Origin: Isohypsibius dastychi
Taxonomy: Eukaryota > Tardigrada > Eutardigrada > Parachela > Isohypsibiidae
Direction: 5' to 3'
NCBI GenBank assembly: GCA_034696485.1
Contig: JAQIWT010000706.1
Location: 1 to 16,060 of the forward strand
Length of the DNA stretch: 16,060 nucleotides
The notes under the pieces: model-generated
What the model was told of the DNA's origin: nothing
Seen by the model: the letters and a program-made list of their open reading frames with translations, nothing else
Databases searched by the model: none
Shown: piece after piece, positions 1 to 10,537 of the stretch
How positions within the stretch are numbered: the first letter of the stretch is position 1
Layout: each line of letters opens with the position of its first letter
Program-made: the position numbers and the translations under genes

Positions 1-685
1 CTTGTTTTGTCTATGCGAACAATTGAACTAATTAGCACATCCTTCCCAAAGGAGAGCTGGTCATCAGTGGTCAGCTTCCATTAAGCTGATATGTGGTATA
101 TCAGACGGCGCGACAGGCAAAATGTTGCTCACATACTCCACTGGTCAGCGCCGGTCAAAACAGTTTTTCTCGTTTTACTTCCGAAACCTTCCGGAAAATG
201 CTGGTTGAGCTGGAATGCCAGCGGGTGTAATGTTTTAACAGATTCCGATGTGTTACGCACTAACACTCATTCTGTCGTCGAATTTTTCCTTTATATCCAC
301 CGGTTCAAAAGATATTCGACTTTAAAATTTTGTCACCCATTTTTCTCCAAAAGTTTCTGTTTCTAAAAAAGAATTCGATGACAGAATGATCTAGGGATGA
401 ATATGAACATTCGCAAGTTGCGCTTTCTTAACTAACATGATCCTATCTCGGTTGGGATTTTCTCAAAGAAATAATCGTTTTCGCCGCATGGCCGATTAAC
501 GAGTAACTGCGCGCGTTTGCTGTTTCCATAGTCATTTAAAGTAAAATCATTAAAATATGATATCAAACTGTAATCTGACTGCCTCGCTACCAGTCGGAAG
601 CTTTGCTATAACGCGCGCACGGTCAAACAAAGGACTTAGGTCACCTTAATCCAGGATAAATTAGGCCTTATGCCAAAAACCCTGA
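1..685. other. Intergenic sequence, no gene recognised
   Basis: No reading frame here resembles a protein family I know. The first 84 bases are open on the plus strand from the window edge to a TAA, which could be the tail of an exon starting outside the window, but 27 residues are too few to judge. A 91-codon plus-strand frame at 91-366 has a composition rich in F, S, C and H that looks like translated non-coding DNA. No tRNA-like fold or long repeat was seen. Confidence 0.5.
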
Positions 686-976
686 ATGGACTCCTCGGTT
701 ACCGAGTACTACCAGGACACAAAAGAATCCTTTAGGGATCTCAGCCACAGTGCAAAAAACGCTTTCGATTGAAGATCTCAGAATGAGCTCTCTCGTATCA
801 GCTTCAGCTCTCAACCACAACCTGATGCAGAAAGAGAACCGAATGATTATTTTCACTGACTTCTTGAAAACCTGATCGGGCGTGAACGTGAATATAAACA
901 ATTTCTCATGTACGCCAAACAAGTACACTACATGCTCACAAAACAGAAACTGGCCGTTACGGATAGGACGACTTAA
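686..976 (+). CDS. Possible small or decayed gene of unknown function
   Basis: An ATG at 686 opens a frame that reads like a charged helical protein (begins MDSSVTEYYQDTKESFRDLS) but meets TGA at 770. The same frame stays open to a second TGA at 857 and then to a TAA at 974, so about 96 codons are interrupted only by two TGA codons. Two readings are possible. (1) A decayed gene, since both TGA codons could derive from CGA by C-to-T change. (2) A spliced small gene: an intron at 750-807 (GTGCAA...TTCAG, 58 bp, the size typical of this window) joins 686-749 to 808-875 and gives a 43-residue protein ending at TGA 873-875. Under reading 2 the third open segment (860-976) is not used. No family is recognised. 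An 86-codon antisense frame overlaps it. Chance openness cannot be excluded. Confidence 0.2.
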
Positions 977-1213
977 GAATGTGCATCTTTGTTTTAAAGC
1001 AGATTATCTGGCTACAATCTTCATTTTTGCAATACTGTATTGTGACCATAGCGTGAAGTAGATTGAGAAATAACCTTGGCAACGTTTAAATTGTAAACCT
1101 AAAGAATAGGTTTTTGTCACTGTCTATCCATGGAAAACGAATGAGGCCACTGTTGTAAAATCTCATTACTGCCTTCTGGAATAATCGTACTCCATACTCA
1201 GATCATTTTTCCC

Positions 1214-3070
1214 ATGTCTAAGCGGTCCGCGAGGTCTCGGCTCGGGTACAAAAAGAAGCGTTTGGACGAGCATTCCGGGGGTGACACCAATATGATGGCA
1301 CTAGCTACTCTCGGCGGTGACATGCCTATTGAAGGTAAGCTGCAGAAAGACGACAAATCAGCTTGGTATAAAGGATGGTGACTGAACTTTCCGCCAGCGT
1401 TCGGAATGGGTGGTCTCAAAGCGTTGGAGGACAAAGAAATGACACCCGATGTTCGTGACGAATGGAAAGAATCGAAGCAGTTCAAAAAAAGAGCCAAACT
1501 TCTCCTTGATAGGGATATAATCCCCTATGACATCACCTTTCGTGTCGGAAAGCGAGAAGAAAAAACCGAAGATATTCGAGCGCACAAGTATGGCTCGCAA
1601 ACATTATAGACACATTTTTTATAACTATCATGTCCAGGTTAGTGCTTTCCATGGGAAGCCCAGTTTTTCGCGAAATGTTTTATGAAAATCCTACCGATAC
1701 TAGTCACGCTGTCATCAAAGTTGGAGACGTCGAACCAGCAGCATTCAGAAATCTTGTGCAGTGAGACTTTCCCTCACAGTAGTATTTATCGGATTTGATG
1801 CACTATTATGGTTTAGGTATTTATACTCTGAGGAATGTGACCTTACACCTGAAAATGTCATGCCCACTCTTGACTGCGCCAAAAAATACGAAGTATACAA
1901 ACTTGCAAGAGAATGTCGAACACATGCATTGGACGTCATGGAGAATACCGTTGTTTACGATTGCCGATACCTTGTCAAGGTAAGACAAATTCAATTTTCT
2001 CTTTAGTATCACTGAGTACCTTGGTGAGCAGGCTCGTGAAATTGGAGAACCCCGTTTGGCCGACATAGCTTATGGTGAGGTTGGATACCACGCGGCTGAA
2101 ATCGTGATGGATACCAGCTTCGAAGACATGAACGAAGAGTTCTTGTACGAATTTTTATCTCGGGATGATCTGAGAATCGAGGAGATCGAGCTTTACGAGG
2201 CAGCGAAGCGGTTAGATTGATTTTCAGTAAGTATTTGTCCGATTCTGTACGTGTCAAGTTACAGATGGGCCATCAACAAAGGAGGTGGGGCGAAGGATGG
2301 AGATACCATTCGGCGAGTTCTTGGTCGTTGCGCTTTACTCATTCGATTTCCAGTAATCCCCCCGGTCAAGCTTGCTGATGGTCCTGTAAAAGTCAGTACT
2401 ATAATGAACACTAACAACAATTGAGTAACATAAAGAGTCACTCTTTCAGGATAACTTTTTTACTGCTTCGGAAATCGGCCACGTCTTTCAACTATACTAT
2501 GCCACCCAAAAACCTTGCCCCCCAATGCCCCGCCGACCAAAACCCAGACCTGCACCGGTTCTCCTCGAAGTACATGCAAGAAATGGAGTCCAAGAGATGA
2601 AGGTTGGAACATTGACCATTCACGTTAGGCCTGAATGGGCACCTGGTGCGTGGGAGACGTTCCGGCAAATGTGCGAAAACAACTACTCTTTCGACCTTTA
2701 CTACGACACATTGCAAATCAGTCGGCGGTCATTTGAATCTCAAACGCTAAAAGATCCACCAGAGGAAAACTGGCTCAGTGAGCTCACAGGTGACGACGTG
2801 CACCAAGACCCTTTTCCAGGCTGCATATTCCTATATACCTCCCCGAGCGATCCTACTCAGTTTCGAGTGTTTCCTGAATCCAAACCAAGAGTGGATAATC
2901 ACACCGGCTCGAGTTTCGTGTTCGGAATGCTGAGTTCGAAGACAAACGTGCTTCAGGAGCTCAGATCGTTCGAGGCGGAAAACCAAAGAATGAAAAAATA
3001 TGGATTGATAGATGTTTTATACCGAGACCTCACGTTCGAGTTTTCTGTTGTTAAATGTACAGCCGTGTAA
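1214..3070 (+). CDS. BTB-BACK domain protein (BTBD3/6-like) with a cyclophilin-like C-terminus
   Basis: Seven exons: 1214-1334, 1398-1587, 1638-1760, 1817-1979, 2032-2210, 2265-2391 and 2450-3070. The six introns are GT...AG and 50-63 bp long, and joining them gives 507 residues without a break. Residues 1-40 are basic and possibly nuclear-targeting. The BTB/POZ fold spans about 83-188, including AHKLVLSMGSPVFREMFY, the DVEPAAF motif and a PTLDCAKKYEVYKLA stretch. The BACK region follows at about 195-321, with AREIGEPRLAD, a YEAAKRWA helix and VLGRCALLIRFP, closely matching the BTBD3/BTBD6 pattern. These families usually act as cullin-3 substrate adaptors and often end in a PHR domain. Here the last exon instead encodes, after a basic-proline linker, about 160 residues that resemble a cyclophilin: GTLTIHVRPEWAPGAWETF near the start and SSFVFGM followed by a helix near the end. 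The FHRV-type catalytic arginine motif is not visible, so isomerase activity is doubtful. BTB-BACK assignment is strong; the C-terminal domain call is tentative. An AG 9 bases before the ATG could be a splice acceptor for a leader exon. Confidence 0.85.
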
Positions 3071-3537
3071 ATATGTGATCGCTTCTTGATGTTGATTTTA
3101 CCCGGATTCCTAGAACCTCAGTATAGTTTGTGATAGCCAAGCGAAACTTGGTAGCAGTGGTCTCGGGGCCACCCATAGTTCAGTGCCGAGTGCAATTTTT
3201 GACACAAAAGAGCGGTGAAAAAGAATGAATGTACACCAGCTAAAATGAAGCTCGAATGAAACGGAACAGGCTAACTAGACAGAGCTTTTTATTTAGTTTC
3301 TGATCGAGAATTAGAGATGTACCGTTGACAGAATGTCTGGGCGATACTGATTCTGAACGACCCATACAAGCCCTGACTTTGTCATCAAGTTTTTTACCAT
3401 TATCTATAATCTAGAGCGACAATCACCCGTTATCTCGGACCGAATTTCCACAAAAGACCTGCGAAACAAAAACATGACATGCATCGGCTTCTGTTCGTGA
3501 GCTTGAGAATATCGCTGACTGCTCAAAGCCGTATACT
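3071..3537. other. Convergent intergenic region (two 3' UTRs)
   Basis: This 467-base stretch separates the stop codons of two genes that run towards each other, so it should hold both 3' UTRs. No open frame of interest is present. A minus-strand AATAAA lies at 3288-3293; no clear AATAAA was found for the plus-strand gene. Confidence 0.6.
3288..3293 (-). promoter_or_regulatory. Candidate poly(A) signal of the coiled-coil gene
   Basis: The minus strand reads AATAAA here, 245 bases beyond the TGA that ends the proposed last exon of the coiled-coil gene at 3538. Position and strand suit a polyadenylation signal. A hexamer can occur by chance, so this only weakly supports the 3' end of that gene. 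Confidence 0.35.
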
Positions 3538-6500
3538 TCACCAAACAGGAATTTTCATACCTATCTTGGAGTTTTTTTCAGTTTTAAAATCGAATTTTCT
3601 ATGAAACTGTGGTTTCGCAGATAAAACGCCTTTCAGCAAACGGAAATATCCGCACTGATATTCGACTTGGTGTAATCGATCACGAACGGCTACGTGATCC
3701 GAACAAGTGCATAGATTAGGAGGCTTGGCCGCTTGATGCTCAGGCGATAATCCAGTCAAAACGTGGCTGTTTGATTGACCTTTCTGGCTGGTGCTTTTGC
3801 TTTGCTTTGCAATTGAGTCAGTACGTGATATCCCTTTTCGATTTTCCCGAAGAATATTATTGGCTGCGTCGCCCATCGATTTGATGGAATTCATCTGCTG
3901 GATGATCGGTTCTGAGGCGGCTGTTATCTGCAGACAAGAACGTGTGAGAAATTCGTCCACAGCTGAAATTCAATTCACAGCTTGGACCCCACCCAACATC
4001 ACCCGCCGCCTCTCCCCCCCCCCCCACCTCACATCACATCGCGATCTTTTCCTCTTACATAGATTTCTGCGAACTCAAACTGACCCTGCTAGAGTGGCAA
4101 ACAACAGAAAAACACGTTGATTGATCGAAACCAATCAATCAAGCATTAACGGATGGTCTCGAGGAGATCTATCAAATGAACTGTGTTCTGATCTGATTAA
4201 ATTGCCACTTTGAGCGCGATTGTGGTCCTTACAGGTACAGCTTATGATTACGAGCAAATTATTGCTTTGGTTTTTCTGACTAATTTGCATAAGCTGATTA
4301 CCCCAACGATGTGTTCTGTGATCGGCTCCTGATATTGACCGTTTTGCTTTGTCGAGTGGTCGACTTGGGCGACGAGCTCATCTTGTGTTTTTCCGTATTC
4401 GTCCGCTGGATTCGCGTCGATCTTGGATTTCCCATTATTGTCATGCTGCATTTTTGTGCGGGATGTGAGCACTTGTCTTGGTACTTTTAGCAACAGATCG
4501 TACTTGATCTGGAGGGTTTTCAGTGCTTCGGAATTTTCGGCAGCAAGTGTGGCCAGTTTTACGAGCGACTGTTGTGAGGCTTCTTGTGCCTTCGAATTTT
4601 CAGTTCTCTCCGAGTTCAGCTGGCTTCTAACCAGAACAATATCTTTTTCAAGTGTAACTTTTTTGGATTCCAGATCCGCTTGAACAGCTGTTGATTGCAT
4701 TTTCTCAGCTTGCAGCTCAGCGAAACTGGACACGAACGATAGAATTTCTCTATTTTTTGATTCGAGCTCCGTTGTCAAAGATGTGACTTTATCTTGGAGC
4801 TGCTTTCCATTTAACTGCGCAGCACCAAGATTTTTTTTCAAGGATCTTGTTCTTCTTTCCAGCATGTCCACTCTATGAAGCTGAGCTTCGTATTGCCGTT
4901 TGATTTCCGTCATTTTCAGGTCACGCTCTTCCAAGCGGTCTTTCATTTGCTCGGTTAGAATGTTTGTGCTTTCGAAAAACTGAATTAAACTTGTAAGTTT
5001 GATATTAGCTTGCTTCAGCACTTCGTCTTTAACCCAGCTGTCCTGAAGCGAAGATTGCAGTTGCTGTTCCAGATCGCTCTTCTTCGTCATGATTGATTGT
5101 TGATCCGTGACTGCGAAAGTCAGTTCATCGTTTTTAGCAATTAGCTGATCAATGAACCGCAGATTCTGTTCATTTCTAGCCTCCAGATCCTTAAGGTAAA
5201 TCCGAAGAGATTTGATGTTCACAGTGGTTTCATCGTCAGTTAAGCCAAGATCGTTCAGCTTGGTTTCTGCCAATTTTAATTTGGTTTCAAGGTCTGCGAG
5301 ATGACTGGATTGTTCTTCGAGAAGAGCTTCAAGGTTTTTGTTTTCTTCAAGCAGTACATGCAGTTTCTCACTGTATTCCGTGGTGTTCAACTCAATGGCT
5401 AAGTTCTTCCGCGAGATATCCTCACTCATAGTTTGACATTGAATTACCAACTCCGCTTTCTGATTGAATAGATCTGTCGCATGTTTGTGTTCCTCTTCGA
5501 GCTTCCCACTGTTTAGTCTCAAATCAATCGTCAAATCCTCTATTCTTTCTTTCGCCGTTTCGGATAGTTCATACCACTGCTTTTTCTCGTTGCTGAAAAC
5601 TTTTGTGATGTCAGTCTTTTCCTGTTCAAGGTGCCCTATAGTTCGCACAGATTCCACAAGTTTTTCTTTCAAACAACGAAGTTCGCTTCCGAGATTTTCG
5701 TTAGCAGTAATCTGATCCAGCAACTGCTCTTTAAGTGACGAACTAGCTTCCTCGCTTGCTTGCAGCTTTTGATGAAGGAGCGAAGCAGTCAACCGGGCGT
5801 TGTCAAAAGCTATTTTTTGCTCTTTCTCGAGTGCACACATGATCTGCGTCGCTCTTGCTACCTCATCAACTTTTGCATCCAACTCAGCTTGCAATTCTTC
5901 CACCACGGTTATAGTGGATTTTAAGCTACCTTCTAGTCTGATTGCCTCGGCGGCCATGACTCTGGTTCCATGTTCTTCAACAGCGAGCTGCTCTTCCAGC
6001 GCCGATTTCTCTTGCAGCAGTTCAGCATGGTCCTCATTGAGTAACAACGAAATCGCTGACTGCTCGATATATTCTGTAAACTGAAAAGCAAAATCTTCCT
6101 CTTGATGTGACAGTTCAGCTTTTATCCGTTCCAAATCGGTCATGGTCGTGATCGTCTCACTGACAAGAGTTTTGATATTCGATTCCGCAGCTAAAAGTTT
6201 TTCGTTCGTAATTGCAAGTTCATGTTGTGAAGCCTGTGACGCTTCTTTCTGAACAGTTGCTTCTTTAGACAGGAGTTCCACCTTTTCCTGTAGAAGTGTG
6301 ACGCAATTACCATACTTGGACTCGAAAAATTTCTCGAGATTCTGATAACCTCTTTCGAGGATATTATGCATATCGGTAAGTGACTCATAGCTTCTTTTCA
6401 AGCTCTGGAGCTCTTTGTCTGAAGATTGTCGTGCGGCAGCATGGCTCCGATGTGATGTGGCGAGCCTGGACTCTAACTGCTTTATGTTCTTTTGATGAGT

Positions 6501-8659
6501 CGAAATAACTTGCTCCTGTGTTCTTGCCGCGGAAGTCAGATGATTTATTTGTTCTTCGAAGGAACTTTTGTCCGATCTCGTAGATTCCAAATCTAAGCGT
6601 GTTTCGACCAACTGCGCTTTTAGAGCGGTCATTTCATGGGATTGGGTTCGAACGTCGGAAGTGTGCTGCATTATTTCGCGTTTCAGGATGTCTGTCTCTA
6701 AATTCTTCGCCAGGAGCTGAGTGCTGAGTTCCTGAATCTGACTCGATAATTCTGACTCTTGTTCGACTAACTTTTTGCGCAGATTTTTCAGCTCATGCTC
6801 AAACTGAATGATGTTGTTATTATGTCGTCTTTGTGCTTCATCATTTTCTTGAGTCTGCTTGGTATGCTCCTCGACAAGCTCGCTGTGCGTTTTTGTGATA
6901 TGTAGCAACTGCTTATCAAGCCCAGCCGCTCGTGCTTCGAGTTCTAATATTTTACTTTGAAGATCGTGCTTTTCGATGATGTTCTCTTGAATTTGCTCTT
7001 CCAGTTCACGGTTTAATTTTTTGGCGGTGATAAGTTCGTTTTCATTTTCAGAGCCCAGCATATGTATTCGACGCTGTTGATTGTCGATAATTTCTTTATC
7101 GTTCTGTATGCGATCATGCAGCTGCATGATTTCTTCAGTTAATCTGGATCTGCATGATTCAAGCGCCGTTTTCTCGTGTTGCATGTGAATATTCTCTTCG
7201 CGAATGTTTCCAAAGTTCATCTTCAAATCTAACAACTCTTCATTCAGCGCGTTCAGCTCCAATGTGACGTTCTTTTTACGGCCATCTTGGTTCAAAATCA
7301 CCTCGGCATCGATCTTTTTTTGTTTTTCCAGCTGTTCTTGAGTTACTAATGACCGGTTGATTATGCAGTCTTTTTCAGCAATCAGGTTTTCAAGTTCTTG
7401 TTTTTGTGCTGATGCTTTTTCCACGTCCCATCTAAGATCGCTCACCAACGAGTTCATCACAGATATTTCCTCACATTTTTTGGCGAGATCCTCATTCAGT
7501 AGCTTGTTTGCTTGACCCAGTTTCTCCAGTTGATCCTGTTGCAAGACAAACATTCGGTGAGAACTGCCGTACTACGGTATACACGTGCGACCACCAAACT
7601 ACATTCCATCAGATTATTCACGACGTTCCCACATACCTGGAGCGGCACCATCTCTCTGCTCAGTTTTTCAATATCGCGATCAGCTTTTCTTCGCTCCGCC
7701 TTTTGCTCCCGAACTTGTAGTCGCAGATCTGCAATCTGTTCACGTCGCTTCCCTCTTTCCAAATCAGCGTTAATTCTTGCTAGTGTAGATCTCTGAATTT
7801 CCTTGCTTTTATTCACCATATCTTTTGAAAGTGTTCTGACCTCATGTCTAGCTCTCATCAGCTCGGATTTTATTGAGCTGATCCGGGACTGGTTTTGCAC
7901 GAGTTTATGTACCAAGGTATCATTGAGTTCTTCGAGATGTTTGGTTCGTGTTTCCCAAGCGTTCGGCGTATGCATGCTTTCAGCAGGACCGGTTTCAGTT
8001 TGGCTGTTAGAGTCATGTAGGATGGTGGCAGATATAAACTGCTCGCTCATCCGTGGATCATTTGGTGGCCTAGTCGCATTATTTGTTGATTGAACTTCCA
8101 TCTTACCGGCTTGTTGAAGCTCTTTGAAACACCAACTCAAAGCACTGATCGACGCTTCTTTCATTCTTCGAACATCTCGAGTTAATAAACGAAAATTCTG
8201 CTGCAATAAACTGAAATTCTTAGAAAATCTCGCTAGCTGGCTTGCATCCGATCTGGAAGTGACCGGTGTCAGTAATTCCAGTCTCTGATCTTCGAGATTC
8301 TGAACCTCAATTTCCAACTTTTTCTGATCCTCAACTGTGTTTTGTAATTGTAAACATGTATCAGATAAGTTTCTGAGCATGTCGACTTTCTCGGCTTTCA
8401 GCTGTTGGATTGTTGCATGTGTGACTTGCAAATCAAAGAAAAGCCGTTCAACTTGAACCGTTTTCTGTTCCAGATCACGATGAAGTTCTTCCGTTACTGT
8501 ATGCTGTTTGCTCAGTTCAGTCGATAGGTTGACAATTTCTTGCTGTGACTTTTCCAGCTGGACAAGGATGCCAGGCATGTGATCCTCTCTCCTTGACTCG
8601 GAGCCAGTCACTTCAGCCGTTGAATCCCGATCAGCCAGACCTTCGAGTCCACTCTCCAT
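3538..8659 (-). CDS. Large coiled-coil protein, about 1,548 residues, family not identified
   Basis: Exons on the minus strand: 8659-7637, 7535-4302 and 3927-3538. The first junction is secure: donor CAG|GTATGT and acceptor CAACAG join in phase 0 and fuse two long coiled-coil frames across a 101-bp intron. The second junction (GGG|GTAATC to CTGCAG, 374 bp, phase 0) is weaker; without it the frame runs through to a TAA at 4248, adding 17 residues and giving 1,436 in all. Residues about 25-130 and about 230 to 1,400 are almost continuous heptad-like sequence rich in E, K, Q, L and S, with few prolines or glycines. Residues about 180-230 form a less helical break. The last exon encodes a basic, non-coil tail. 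This composition fits a cytoskeletal, centrosomal, Golgi-tether or synaptonemal-type rod, but no diagnostic domain is seen and similarity searches would be dominated by composition. The ATG at 8659 was chosen as the first in frame; an AG 13 bases upstream may end a 5' UTR intron. Confidence 0.8.
4014..4025 (+). repeat. C12 homopolymer in the proposed last intron of the coiled-coil gene
   Basis: Twelve consecutive C lie inside the 374-bp proposed intron, in a wider C-rich stretch on the plus strand (about 3985-4035). On the transcribed strand this is a G run. It is one of four runs of at least 12 G or C in the window. Confidence 0.9.
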
Positions 8660-9276
8660 GCTTTTATTGTCCTGTACATTCGGAAATATTGACTTTATCC
8701 TGAATTCGTATTGGTCTTAATATCGCATTGGTCGTCATATTTCAAACTTATTATGTGCCTCGATCAGTCATGCCCTTTCATACGAGTTCGCATGATAAAT
8801 ACTTCCACATGGGGCTACATCAAATCTGTATCAATACTTCCTGGTAATTTGACGTTTACTGTGTACTGCACAACGATAAGCTGGCTACGGTAATATTCCG
8901 TTGGAAAATGATTAGTTCATAACAGTAACAAATGGGTGGAATTTCTCAAATTTCATGTCCTAGTCCGGGGAAATGGGGGGGGGGGGCTACTAAATGCTTG
9001 AATGGAAAACGCTGAGCTGAGGAATAATCATCCCCAAAACCAGCTTTCTTCGGCTATGTGACCTATATGTTTGATATGGTTCTTAGATAACTGCGACGCA
9101 AAGAAATCTACACGTCGAATGCGGATTTTCTGATGTATCGGCGGAGTGGTGTTGGTTGTATGACATTTGTGTTCAGTTGTTCTTTTGTCTGAGCTTGTGT
9201 TGTACACATGCTCAGTGGGTTGCATAGTTCTTCCTGTACATCTGGCATGTGTTGTATCAGCAATTTTTGCGACCCT
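8660..9276. other. Intergenic region between two minus-strand genes
   Basis: It should hold the 5' flank of the coiled-coil gene and the 3' UTR of the next minus-strand gene. A 65-codon minus-strand frame (9028-9225) ending in an aromatic-rich tail could be an alternative last exon of the upstream gene, but I could not find a convincing splice path to it. A G12 run lies at 8975-8986. Nothing else is recognised. Confidence 0.5.
8975..8986 (+). repeat. G12 homopolymer
   Basis: Twelve consecutive G on the plus strand, with another GGGG just upstream at 8967-8970. It could favour quadruplex formation or polymerase slippage. It lies between the coiled-coil gene and its upstream neighbour. Confidence 0.9.
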
Positions 9277-10537
9277 CTAGCGATGACAAGACTCCGCAAA
9301 CGTTGGAGGAAGGGGGTGAGGCAGGGGATGACTGAACTTTCCGAAGAATCGTTGAGATTTCTTGTCATATGTTTCTGTTATTGGCGTTATATCACCCATC
9401 CTTGAGATTCTGTTGCCTATACCTAAGAGACCTTGTCTCTGGTCAGAATTTCTCCTACAATCTTCATAGGACTTCTGTTAGTCGGATCTCGTGGTATCCC
9501 AGATCTAATGACCTTATTTTTGTGCATCCGAGCTCCGGTGTTCTAAGCCATGTTTGTTCGGTTAACCCTTGTAAGCATAACAGCAAATTCATGCCGATGC
9601 AATATTCGAAATGTCCCATAGATATAGAAACCAGGAGGTCCCTGCCGCTTGAAATCTGAAGGTTTTTTTCAACCAAAACTTGGAAAGCCTTTCGTCAGAG
9701 TACCTCCTTGAACCGAGCAAAGAGAATCGAGAAATGTTCGAGTTGGGAAAACAACGTAACATCTGTGCGGTACCCAATTAGAAACCACCGTATTTACGTA
9801 ACGAATTACCTGATTGGACATGTTGGACTCGTTGGAACTGCTTTCGCTAGGTATATCCACTTTACTATCGAAAGCTTTCTCTCTCGAGGCCTGGTTCTTT
9901 ACATCTGTGCCAGCTAGCGACCTCAGCTCTTTAACTGTCTGCTCAAGTTTGCTGATTTTCTTGTCTTTGAATTTGATGATGCTTTTAAGCTGATGGAGAG
10001 TAAGAGATTTTGCTTTGAATTCCTCGCTGGCAACTCGATCAATCTGACTGTTGAGGAGAACGAATCACGGTAGGCTTTATTACATCTCGTTTTTTATGTA
10101 CTTCACGTCCGTCTTTGTTTTCTTCTTTTTAGATGGTTTGGAAACTTGCTCGCTCATCTCGCCATTAGCGTTCTCTGAACCGAGAGATTTTATATCCGAT
10201 GAGCTGTTTGAATTTCTTGGTTTTGAAAAGGTTGCACTGCTTGACGCAACTCTTGGCAGATCCACCGGACTGTAAATGCCAACATCGCCATTATAGTTCA
10301 ATTGGATAGCTTTGTCAGGGCTATGAGGGCATACTTCATGCTCGCTCCAGAAAACATCTTTTTGATTTCCTGCACGCTGATTGTTTTGCATTCAGCGGCC
10401 ATAGAGGTAATTCCATGATACTCCTCTTGCACCGTTGGCCGCACGGACTCTTGCTTCGAGTGAGATTCCTGATAAACTGCATTGTCTGATGGGAGGAACG
10501 TTTTGCTGTCCACCGAGTCATCTGTCGTCGAACTCAT
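9277..10537 (-). CDS. Multi-exon gene of unknown function with a short helical segment
   Basis: Exons 1-3 are well supported on the minus strand: 10537-10335, 10269-10102 and 10047-9866 (or to 9810). Introns of 65 bp (GTATGC...TTTACAG) and 54 bp (GTACAT...CAACAG) keep the frame. The protein starts with an S/T/E-rich region, contains VQEIKKMFSGAS near residue 55, then a Ser-rich stretch and a lysine cluster (KKKKTKT), then about 50 charged residues with coiled-coil character (LHQLKSIIKFKDKKISKLEQ). The 3' half is a proposal: donor A|GTAAAG at 9866 (103-bp intron), exon 9762-9704, 62-bp intron, exon 9641-9567, 92-bp intron, exon 9474-9277 ending in TAG. This path is open throughout and gives 294 residues. 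The alternative donor CAG|GTAATT after 9810 gives a different tail. I do not recognise the family; the S/T-rich, basic and short-coil layout suggests a scaffold or cytoskeletal adaptor, which is only inference. Confidence 0.55.

Noticed and set aside
91-366. 91-codon plus-strand frame near the left edge
   Set aside because: Composition and lack of any motif or exon partner suggest chance.
686-976. Reassignment of TGA as a sense codon in this genome
   Set aside because: The BTB-BACK coding sequence contains no internal TGA, and the channel and coiled-coil genes end naturally in TGA with TGG used for tryptophan.
1588-1637. Early stop in the BTB domain at 1607-1609
   Set aside because: It lies in a 50-bp intron; splicing gives the conserved AHKLVLSMGSPVF sequence.
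4423-6084. Plus-strand frames of 80-95 codons opposite the coiled-coil exon
   Set aside because: They are serine-, cysteine- and phenylalanine-rich antisense readings of the coiled-coil gene with no motif of their own.
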